27,663 bases of DNA from the IMG/VR virus record IMGVR_UViG_3300021960_000395, positions 1 to 27,663 of that record, one strand, 5' to 3'. The notes beneath the pieces are model-generated. The model made no database searches and was not told the origin of the DNA. It saw nothing but the letters and a program-made list of their open reading frames with translations. Origin of the DNA: a virus. The translations under genes were made by a program, and so were the position numbers. This document shows, in pieces, positions 1-6,552 of this stretch (position 1 is its first letter; the number at the start of each line of letters is the position of its first letter).

Positions 1-236
1 GTATTTGGTTCGCTGCCCTTGGTGTTAGCACGATGGCTTTTAATCTTAACGGCTTTAATTTTAACCAGTCCCTTCTTGATAGTCAGGGACGTGTTGTTCG
101 TACTTGGGCAGACATTCTTAACCAAGCCAACCTTGGATTCGAAGTCATGCACGAACGAAATGCACACAACTTCCCTCTGGACCTTGCTTCTGTTGAGGCA
201 ACTCCGGTGGCTCTATCCGCCCCTGCCGTAGGCTAA
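1..236 (+). CDS. psbA: Photosystem II D1 protein, C-terminal part (5' end outside window)
   Basis: This is the tail end of D1, the reaction-centre subunit that binds the primary electron acceptors and the Mn4CaO5 water-splitting cluster in the thylakoid membrane. The frame is open from base 3 and reads [19 protein letters not shown], then the invariant [13 protein letters not shown] segment. By family numbering this segment supplies His332, Glu333, His337, Asp342 and Ala344 as cluster ligands. A 15-residue extension ([15 protein letters not shown]) follows Ala344, so the CtpA processing site is kept and the protein looks functional. Viral psbA is well known in cyanophages, where it replaces turned-over host D1 during infection. 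Here it lies just upstream of the capsid gene. Only the last ~78 codons are visible. The stop codon overlaps a possible regulatory helix (see the riboswitch entry). Confidence 0.97.
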   Translation, partial: IWFAALGVSTMAFNLNGFNFNQSLLDSQGRVVRTWADILNQANLGFEVMHERNAHNFPLDLASVEATPVALSAPAVG

Positions 237-313
237 TCTCCCGTCCGTTCATCCCTTCACAAAGGGACGCATGAAGTTTGATCATGGAACGGGGGTCAAA
301 CACTTGGAGATTA
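234..313 (+). promoter_or_regulatory. Predicted glutamine-II / Downstream-peptide type riboswitch
   Basis: The segment folds by eye as this RNA class. P1 is CCGTTC (245-250) with GAACGG (287-292). P2 is TCCCTT (252-257) with AAGGGA (262-267) around a CACA loop. A pseudoknot pairs TTTGATC (277-283) with GGTCAAA (294-300), with one U-G pair. The conserved-looking GGGACG and GAAGT stretches lie between. Glutamine-II RNAs are known from Synechococcus, Prochlorococcus and their phages upstream of very short peptide genes, as here. In addition, TAATCTCC (234-241, containing the psbA stop codon) is perfectly complementary over 8 bases to GGAGATTA (306-313), which contains the Shine-Dalgarno sequence of the next ORF. 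That could hide the ribosome-binding site. The class assignment rests on remembered consensus, not on a covariance-model search. Confidence 0.75.
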
Positions 314-315
314 TC

Positions 316-378
316 ATGGCTGTTCAAGTCACTTACAAGTATCGCGGCGTTTCTTACACTAAAACGGTAGTCCGTTAA
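316..378 (+). CDS. 20-residue peptide downstream of riboswitch (DUF4278-like start)
   Basis: A tiny ORF encoding MAVQVTYKYRGVSYTKTVVR. Its ATG follows GGAG (306-309) with a 6-base gap, the best ribosome-binding site nearby. An in-frame ATG at 271 would add 15 residues, but it lies inside the riboswitch fold and has only a poorly spaced purine run, so I prefer 316. The YRGVSY core resembles the start of DUF4278 proteins, small cyanobacterial proteins of unknown function. The peptide is basic and rich in beta-branched residues. Peptides after Downstream-peptide RNAs are typically 17-100 codons, so this fits. By analogy with glutamine-controlled small inhibitors in cyanobacteria it may act on host nitrogen metabolism; that is only inference. 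Confidence 0.6.
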   Translation: MAVQVTYKYRGVSYTKTVVR

Positions 379-539
379 AGCGGCATTGGGAGGTGCAAAC
401 CCTCCCTTACCTATTGGCATTGGCCTCTACGGAGATACCCTTTGCCGTCTAGACGGTGGGATAGACCACAACATATCGCTACAAAAAATTTTTCCAAACG
501 TTTGGGAGCAAGTACTTTAACTTTTCTCCTTTTTTAACA
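379..539 (+). other. Palindrome-rich spacer ahead of capsid gene
   Basis: No gene is visible. It holds a hairpin GGGAGG (388-393) / CCTCCC (401-406), and two perfect 12-base palindromes: CCGTCTAGACGG (445-456) and CCAAACGTTTGG (494-505). The second lies 35 bases before the capsid start. The bases just before the capsid ATG are T-rich (two T runs around a CTCC) and hold no Shine-Dalgarno sequence. The hairpin lacks a long T run, so termination there would be weak. The second palindrome could be a protein-binding site or an RNA-processing/stability hairpin controlling capsid expression. Confidence 0.5.
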
Positions 540-1703
540 ATGGCTTATCCTGGATCATTTCAATCCACTGATGCCCCTGCAAATCTTACTGAGCTGGGTG
601 CATCTAATTTTGGTGCAGACCAACGCGCCCTTTATCTCAAGCTTTTCAGCGGTGAGATGTTCAAGGGTTTCCAACAACAGACTATCGCTCGTGACCTTGT
701 GATGAAGCGGACTCTCCGTAACGGAAAGTCGATGCAGTTCATCTATACCGGTCGCACTGGTGCTGAGTACCACACTCCTGGTAACAGCATCCTGGGCAAC
801 TCCAACCAGGCACCTCCGGTGGCTGAAAAGACCATTACCGTTGACGACCTGCTGATCAGCTCGGCATTCGTCTACGAGCTGGATGAGGTCCTTGCCCATT
901 ATGACCTGCGTTCTGAGATCTCCCGTAAGATCGGCTATGCTCTCGCTGAGAAGTATGACCGCCTGATCTTCCGTTCGATCACCAACGGTGCTCGTAATGC
1001 ATCGCCTGTGTCTGCCACTGACTACAAAGAGCCTGGTGGTACTCAGGTCCGTGTTGGCACCACTGCTAACTTCTCGGATGCTTATGACGCCGATGCTCTG
1101 GTTAACGCCTTCTTCGATGCAGCCGCTGCGCTGGATGAGAAGGGTGTGTCCCAAGATGGTCGTGTTGCTGTCCTGACTCCTCGTCAGTACTACGCTCTGA
1201 TTCAGAACGTGACTGGCAACAGCCTGATCAACCGTGATGTCACTGGTACTGCTCTGCAGTCCGGTAAGGGCATCATGAGCATTGCTGGTATCGACATCTA
1301 CAAGTCTACCAACATTCCTTTCTTCAGCAACTACGGTACCAAGTTCGGCACGACCGGCGGTACCACCGACACTGGTGTTGCGGCTCCTGGTAACCTGGGT
1401 GACTTCATCGACAACGCTATGGAAGATGCTGATAAGGTTGCTTCTGGCTCCTACGGTGAGCAGAACGAGTATGGTCTTGGTTCTGAGTTCAGCAAGTCCT
1501 GCGGTCTGATCTTCCAGCGCGAAGCTGCTGGTTGTGTTGAGGCTATCGGTCCTCAAGTCCAAGTTACCTCCGGTGACACCTCTATCCTGTATCAGGGTGA
1601 TGTGATCGTTGGTCGCCTGGCTATGGGTGCTGACTACCTGAACCCCGCTGCTTGTGTGGAACTGTTTGCTGGCGCTGCCTCTGGCGACGCTGCTTTTGCC
1701 TGA
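540..1703 (+). CDS. Major capsid protein (T7 gp10-like)
   Basis: A 387-residue protein of the T7-like major capsid family (T7 gp10A is 345 residues). It forms the icosahedral shell in the HK97-type fold. Family features visible include an early segment with GEMFKGFQQQTI and TLRNGKSMQFIYTGRTGAEYHTPG, then EKTITVDDLLISSAFVYELDE, and a long central alpha-helical part with Ala-rich helices around FFDAAAALDEKGVSQDGRVAVLTPRQYYALI. It is followed directly by a strong terminator, as T7 gene 10 is by Tphi, which suggests the same high, separately capped expression. There is no upstream Shine-Dalgarno sequence. Codon choice is cleaner and more G+C-rich at third positions than in the neighbouring tail genes, consistent with very high expression. 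No scaffold gene is in the window; it is presumably upstream. Confidence 0.95.
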   Translation: MAYPGSFQSTDAPANLTELGASNFGADQRALYLKLFSGEMFKGFQQQTIARDLVMKRTLRNGKSMQFIYTGRTGAEYHTPGNSILGNSNQAPPVAEKTITVDDLLISSAFVYELDEVLAHYDLRSEISRKIGYALAEKYDRLIFRSITNGARNASPVSATDYKEPGGTQVRVGTTANFSDAYDADALVNAFFDAAAALDEKGVSQDGRVAVLTPRQYYALIQNVTGNSLINRDVTGTALQSGKGIMSIAGIDIYKSTNIPFFSNYGTKFGTTGGTTDTGVAAPGNLGDFIDNAMEDADKVASGSYGEQNEYGLGSEFSKSCGLIFQREAAGCVEAIGPQVQVTSGDTSILYQGDVIVGRLAMGADYLNPAACVELFAGAASGDAAFA

Positions 1704-1722
1704 TTATTTCTGGTTATTACTG

Positions 1723-1748
1723 GGGGAGCTTCGGCTCCCCTTTTTTTT
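1723..1748 (+). terminator. Intrinsic terminator after capsid gene
   Basis: A perfect 7-bp stem, GGGGAGC (1723-1729) / GCTCCCC (1734-1740), is capped by the stable TTCG tetraloop and followed by eight T residues. It starts 19 bases after the capsid stop. This is a textbook rho-independent terminator, in the same place as the T7 late terminator after gene 10. Read-through would supply the downstream tail operon. Confidence 0.95.
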
Positions 1749-1766
1749 ACTTTGTGATAGGTAACT

Positions 1767-2384
1767 ATGCCCTTTCCTACTTATGCTGTGTCCACCGAAC
1801 TGGATGCTGTAAATCAAATACTTAGCTCAGTGGGACAGGCACCTGTCACCACACTAGATCTCCAGAACCCTGAAGTATCTATTGTACTCAACACCCTCCG
1901 GGAAACAAATCGTCAAGTTCAAGCTGAAGGTTGGACCTTCAATACTGAACGTCAGTACGAACTATCTCCTGACACTGAAACTAATTTTATTCTTTATCCA
2001 AGTAATATGCTTCAAATTGATACAAATGTACCGTATCACAAAGAAGCGTATGATGTGGTGAAACGTGGTAATAAATTGTATGATCGCCTAAATCATACCT
2101 ATGAATTTACTGGTAACATCCGTGCTGATGTAGTTTGGTATTTTAATTTTACCGACGTTCCACCTGCTATTCAAGCTTATATTACTGCCCGAGCTGCTCG
2201 CATGTGTTCTACCAAAATGGTAGGTGACCGTGAGCTTAATGCTCTGCTCCAAGAACAAGAACTCCAAACCCGAGCTGCTGCTATTGAATACGATTGTAAT
2301 CAAGGCGACTACTCTATGTTTGGATTTAGTGATGGTGCAAATTATTACAACAGCTACCAACCTTTCCAAGCATTGATGCGATGA
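1767..2384 (+). CDS. Tail tubular protein A (T7 gp11-like, adaptor)
   Basis: A 205-residue protein matching the T7 gp11 family in size (gp11 is 196 residues) and position. This family forms the dodecameric adaptor ring joining portal and tail nozzle. Typical family content is the start 'STELDAVNQILSSVGQAP', the 'NPEVSIVLNTLRETNRQVQAEGW' helix and the 'TERQYELSPD' strand, with an aromatic, Gly-poor middle and a C-terminal helix rich in Gln and Glu. The start is preceded by a GATAGGTAAC segment that can act as a weak ribosome-binding site. It is the first gene after the capsid terminator and overlaps the next gene by ATGA, so translation of the two is probably coupled. Confidence 0.93.
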   Translation: MPFPTYAVSTELDAVNQILSSVGQAPVTTLDLQNPEVSIVLNTLRETNRQVQAEGWTFNTERQYELSPDTETNFILYPSNMLQIDTNVPYHKEAYDVVKRGNKLYDRLNHTYEFTGNIRADVVWYFNFTDVPPAIQAYITARAARMCSTKMVGDRELNALLQEQELQTRAAAIEYDCNQGDYSMFGFSDGANYYNSYQPFQALMR

Positions 2385-5314
2385 GTACTGTAACCCAAAG
2401 GATACCCAACTTTCTACTTGGCATTTCACAACAACCAGATAACCGTAAGTTTCCTGGACAACTTAAGGATTGTGTGAATGCATTCCCAGACTATGCTCTT
2501 GGTCTTCTTAAGCGCCCAGGCGGACAATTTCAAGCTGATCTTCAAGGCGCTACTCCTGATGGTAAGTGGTTTTCAATCCTGAGGGATCCACAGGAAAAGT
2601 ATGTTGCTCAATATGATGATAACCAGTTCCGTGTTTGGAACCTGTTAGACGGCTCACCACGAGCTGTTGATATGGGTTCTGATGTTGTCCATGCCGGAGC
2701 TTGTAATCTCACTAATCTCAAGGCTGATCTAGCTACCTACAATACTGCTGTTGAGACTACAGCAACAGAACTTGCTGATCTTCATGCTGCTCAAGCTAAC
2801 TATGCTGAGGTTCTAGCTGGTAGATCAGAGACTCAAACATCTTTGTTTGAAGTTAAATACTACTATCAACCTCCTAATGAGCAGCATGTAATTGATCAAT
2901 ACTTGTATTCAGGTATCTTAAGGAATGCTGAAGGCAGGTATCTTGTTAGAAATGCTGGTACCATTATTGATAACAGCACAACACTTCCAGCTAACTATGC
3001 TGTTGGTACGGAGTATACCGATGAGTATCCTGTCTTGGCTGCTCAAGGTTATCGTGTTTATGAAGCTATTCTGACTGTTGCAGCTACTAGTTCTGAGTCT
3101 GATTTAACAGATGCTGAGACCGCAATGAACACGGCTCAGACGAACTATGATAACGCTGTAACTGCAGAAGCTACTGCTCTTTCTGATTACCAAGATGAGT
3201 TAGATCTTTGTGTTGTTAGTTCGATTCCTAGCGATGGTTATCTCAATGGTGCTACTGCTGCTGACATTGAAGTTCTCACCCTGAATGACTACACCTTTGT
3301 TCTTAACAAGGCAAAGGCTGTAGCAATGGAAACGATCACAACCACTGCACGTCCTAACGAAGCTTTCTTTGTTACTAAAGTTATTGGTCAAGGTCATTAT
3401 AAAATCTTCCTTGATGGGACTGAGCGAGCTAATGTTAACGGACCTAGTGATGCTGGCGCACTAGTTGCTAATTTTGTGACTGCTATCGACGGTCAAACAT
3501 TCGGTACTACTACCTTTGCTGCTGAAGCGATTGGTCCTGGTATGTACATCAGTGCTAACGCTGCTTTCACCATTACTGCTGTTGGCGGTCCTGGTGAAGA
3601 CTCTGTGTTTACCTTCACTGAGTCGGTCTCTAATGTTGCTGACCTTCCTTTGCAATGTAAAGATGGTTATAAAGTAAAGGTTGTCAACAGTGTTGATATT
3701 GACGCTGATGACATGTATGTTGAGTTTATTGCTGATGACGGTGCTAATTCTGGTCCTGGCATTTGGGAAGAATCTACTGCATGGGGTATTACCTATCGTC
3801 TTGACGCTCAAACATTACCTCATCAATTTGTTCGTAATGCTGATGGTTCCTTTACCTTTGGACCTATTTCTTGGGAAGATCGGAACATCGGTGATCTGAC
3901 AACTAACCCTGATCCAAGTTTTGTTGGCACTACAATTAACAACGTTTTCTTTTATAGAAACCGTCTAGGCTTCTTGGCTAATGAAACAGTGATCCTCAGT
4001 AAAGCAGGTGATTATTTCAACTTCTTTGCTACGACTGCTTTGACCGTTAGTGATGATGATCCGATTGATGTCAGTGCGTCTTCGGTTAAACCGGTTAATC
4101 TACGGTACGTGAGACCTACCAGTGCTGGTCTTGTGTTGTTTAGTGATACTGAACAGTTCTTGATTGCTGGTAATGATGACATCCTCAGTCCTAAAACTGT
4201 TAAGATTACTGAGTTGTCAAGTTATGAGTGTGATCCAAATGTAGAGGCAGTTACCCTTGGTACTAGTCTTGCGTTCCTTTCTAAGACCTCATTGTATAGC
4301 AGGTTGTATGAGATTGGTAACATTAGTATCAATAACCCACCTGCAATGGTAGAGCAGACTCAGTATGTACCTGAGCTAATGCCTGCTACTGTTGATAACA
4401 TGATTGCATCACCTGCCTTGTCCCTTATTTCAATGGGAACAACTGACAGTAGTACTGTTTATCAGTACCGGTTTGTGCAGCAAGGAGAGCAGCGTGGTGC
4501 TAATACGTGGTACAAGTGGAATTTGACTGGTACGTTGTTGGATCAATTCTTTGACATTAGTACCTACTACGCTGTTGTTGCCAATGGTAGCAATGTGTAT
4601 GTTCAATCTTATGATTTGACACAGGCTAGTGAAGAAGGTTATCTGACCCTACCTACTGGAGAAAAGACTGATGTCTGCCTTGACCTTTGGAATATCAACC
4701 CTTATCGAGTGTACGATCCAGATTCTGACGGTACAGACGTTACTCGAATCCGGTTACCGTACAGTAACGTCACTGGTAAAACCCTCTCTGTAGTGCTCCT
4801 AGGACGCTACATAGGCGCTTCTGATGCTCTTACTAGTGCATCGGTAGGCGCAGTACTTTACCCCACCGTAGAGAGCGATGCAGACGGGTATTACGCGGAC
4901 ATTACTGGCGATTACCGTGGACGTGATCTGATCATTGGGTACATTTATAACATGGAAGTTGATCTTCCTAAGTTCTTTGTTACCCAGGTAGAAGGTCAAG
5001 CTGCTATTTCTGACTTTACCTCTGATCTTATTATTCACCGTATCAAAGTGTCTACCGGTCTTAGCGGTCCTGTTAAGTATCAAATCAACATTACTGGTCG
5101 TCCTGAATGGGATCAAACCATTGAAGCTGTCCAGCCTAATGTGTATGATCTGAACAACGTTAATTTGTCTGCTGATGCGGTTCACACGGTACCAATTTAT
5201 CAACGTAACGACAACCTTTCTCTTAGCATTATCGGGGACTCACCTTTGCCGGTGACTCTTCTTAGTCTGAATTGGGAAGGACGGTACAACACAGGTTTCT
5301 ATAGACGAGCTTAA
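2381..5314 (+). CDS. Tail tubular protein B (T7 gp12-like, nozzle)
   Basis: A 977-residue nozzle protein of the T7 gp12 family (T7: 794 residues). It forms the hexameric tail nozzle that docks the fibres and acts as DNA gate. The N-terminus 'QRIPNFLLGISQQPDNRKFPGQLKDC' and 'NAFPDYALGLLKRPGG' are hallmark family sequence, as is 'FYRNRLGFLANETVILSKAGDYFNFF' near the middle. The protein is about 180 residues longer than in T7. Much of the excess may lie in residues ~108-285, where two Ala/Thr/Asp-rich heptad-like helical stretches flank a Tyr-rich part; this looks like an inserted domain. It starts on the ATGA overlap with the adaptor gene and ends on a TAATG overlap with the next gene. Confidence 0.93.
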   Translation: MSTVTQRIPNFLLGISQQPDNRKFPGQLKDCVNAFPDYALGLLKRPGGQFQADLQGATPDGKWFSILRDPQEKYVAQYDDNQFRVWNLLDGSPRAVDMGSDVVHAGACNLTNLKADLATYNTAVETTATELADLHAAQANYAEVLAGRSETQTSLFEVKYYYQPPNEQHVIDQYLYSGILRNAEGRYLVRNAGTIIDNSTTLPANYAVGTEYTDEYPVLAAQGYRVYEAILTVAATSSESDLTDAETAMNTAQTNYDNAVTAEATALSDYQDELDLCVVSSIPSDGYLNGATAADIEVLTLNDYTFVLNKAKAVAMETITTTARPNEAFFVTKVIGQGHYKIFLDGTERANVNGPSDAGALVANFVTAIDGQTFGTTTFAAEAIGPGMYISANAAFTITAVGGPGEDSVFTFTESVSNVADLPLQCKDGYKVKVVNSVDIDADDMYVEFIADDGANSGPGIWEESTAWGITYRLDAQTLPHQFVRNADGSFTFGPISWEDRNIGDLTTNPDPSFVGTTINNVFFYRNRLGFLANETVILSKAGDYFNFFATTALTVSDDDPIDVSASSVKPVNLRYVRPTSAGLVLFSDTEQFLIAGNDDILSPKTVKITELSSYECDPNVEAVTLGTSLAFLSKTSLYSRLYEIGNISINNPPAMVEQTQYVPELMPATVDNMIASPALSLISMGTTDSSTVYQYRFVQQGEQRGANTWYKWNLTGTLLDQFFDISTYYAVVANGSNVYVQSYDLTQASEEGYLTLPTGEKTDVCLDLWNINPYRVYDPDSDGTDVTRIRLPYSNVTGKTLSVVLLGRYIGASDALTSASVGAVLYPTVESDADGYYADITGDYRGRDLIIGYIYNMEVDLPKFFVTQVEGQAAISDFTSDLIIHRIKVSTGLSGPVKYQINITGRPEWDQTIEAVQPNVYDLNNVNLSADAVHTVPIYQRNDNLSLSIIGDSPLPVTLLSLNWEGRYNTGFYRRA

Positions 5315-5766
5315 TGACTACATCCACCCGTGGTTTTACCTTTAAACCAGCTAACATTAACGACGTACTAGAGCTTACCAGTCAAATGCTGGGTAGGGGA
5401 CTACTTGACTTTGAACGAGTTGGGCAGCACCCTATCTTGCATTTAGCGTTGTACATCCATGAAGATGACTCCTATCTTATCTATGGACCAGATGGGAGTC
5501 TATATGGAGCTTATGGTGTGTCGGACGACAACGCCGTTTGGATACAAATGACAAATAAAGTCAAAGAGAATCCAAGAACAACAGTAAGATTCGGTAAAGC
5601 GTTAATGGAACACATTAACCGTCCTTATCTTTGGACTACTATTGATATTAAAAATACTGATCTAATTAACTTAGCTAGGTATTTAGGTTTTAAGGTACTA
5701 CGGGTTTTCCCGGATGGACCTGACAATGTTTACTCTATAGAGATTGTACGATTATGGGATCAGTAA
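5314..5766 (+). CDS. gp13-like protein with acetyltransferase-like fold
   Basis: A 150-residue protein sitting where T7 has gene 13 (138 residues). The T7 gp13 family (DUF2833) is related to GNAT acetyltransferases and is needed for particle maturation. The alternation of strands and helices here (early 'FKPANINDVLELTSQM' strand-helix, central 'DGSLYGAYGVSD', 'LINLARYLGFKVLRVFP' near the end) agrees with a GNAT-type fold. I do not see a clear Q/RxxGxG/A acetyl-CoA loop, so catalysis is doubtful. It shares a TAATG junction with the nozzle gene and overlaps the next gene by 13 bases, which suggests fixed-ratio co-translation. Confidence 0.75.
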   Translation: MTTSTRGFTFKPANINDVLELTSQMLGRGLLDFERVGQHPILHLALYIHEDDSYLIYGPDGSLYGAYGVSDDNAVWIQMTNKVKENPRTTVRFGKALMEHINRPYLWTTIDIKNTDLINLARYLGFKVLRVFPDGPDNVYSIEIVRLWDQ

Positions 5767-6545
5767 ACCCGACAAGCGCAGCAGATTATCTTCAACCAAA
5801 ACCTCCTGGTGGTGATCTTGGTGGTGGTCTATTCGCTAACCCTGTAGGTCTAGCTCTTGCTGGCGGTCAGCTTGCCTTTGGCATTGCTAACATGATCCAA
5901 CAGGACAAAGTAGCAACCCAACAAGCTTACAACCAAGCTTACAACACTACTTACAATAACATTATCAACCAGTTTAGGGTTGATCAGCAAAACAAACAAA
6001 TCCTAGCACAGTTCAATGCTAAGCTAGACTACACAAAGCAACAGATTGAAAATAACTATTTAGCAGCTCAGGCGTCTTGGACTTCTGAACAAATGCGGCT
6101 AAATGACATCTATGATCGTGCTGCTTATAAAAGTCAGGCGATGCAGAAGATGTTAGTTGAGGCTATGGGTACAGCAGCTGCTCGGGAAGTGTACGGTAAA
6201 AGTGCTAAACGTGGTGCTGCTGTTGCTACTCTTGGTGCTTACGGACGTAGCCGTGCTCAACTTGTTGATCAATTGATGAGTGAAAACGTTGCATCTACTT
6301 TCCGTAGACAACGTGTAGAGCAGCAATTTAAAGCTCAGAATAAACTGGCTATTGCTCAAACTTCTGTGCTTCCTACGGCAGCTACATTTACTCCTACTCC
6401 CATGTCAGCTCCTGTTGGTGCTAGTGGGTTCCAAACTGCATCTAATGTACTTGGGATTGGTATGCAAGCATTCCAAACTGGTCTTAGTGTAACTCCTAAA
6501 GGAATGAACTTCCTTGGTGTTCCAGGTCAAGCTAATTACGGTTAA
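5754..6545 (+). CDS. Internal virion protein (T7 gp14-like)
   Basis: A 263-residue protein (T7 gp14 is 196). In T7, gp14 is ejected first and forms the outer-membrane part of the channel through which DNA enters. The N-terminal third has a hydrophobic Gly/Ala/Leu-rich stretch ('LFANPVGLALAGGQLAFGIANMI', residues ~26-48, interrupted here to stay brief: LFANPVGLAL + AGGQLAFGIA + NMI), then long Gln/Asn-rich helices with heptad character and few prolines. A Gly/Thr/Pro-rich tail follows. Sequence similarity to T7 is low in this family; the call rests on order, size and helix pattern. It overlaps the upstream gene by 13 bases and is separated from the next by 7. Confidence 0.8.
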   Translation: MGSVNPTSAADYLQPKPPGGDLGGGLFANPVGLALAGGQLAFGIANMIQQDKVATQQAYNQAYNTTYNNIINQFRVDQQNKQILAQFNAKLDYTKQQIENNYLAAQASWTSEQMRLNDIYDRAAYKSQAMQKMLVEAMGTAAAREVYGKSAKRGAAVATLGAYGRSRAQLVDQLMSENVASTFRRQRVEQQFKAQNKLAIAQTSVLPTAATFTPTPMSAPVGASGFQTASNVLGIGMQAFQTGLSVTPKGMNFLGVPGQANYG

Positions 6546-6552
6546 CTAAACT

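Noticed and set aside
271-378. Longer 35-residue version of the peptide gene starting at 271
   Set aside because: That ATG lies inside the riboswitch fold and has a badly spaced purine run; the ATG at 316 has a better site.
555-1562. 335-codon open frame on the minus strand opposite the capsid gene
   Set aside because: Shadow of a highly biased gene; no recognisable family and no ribosome-binding site.
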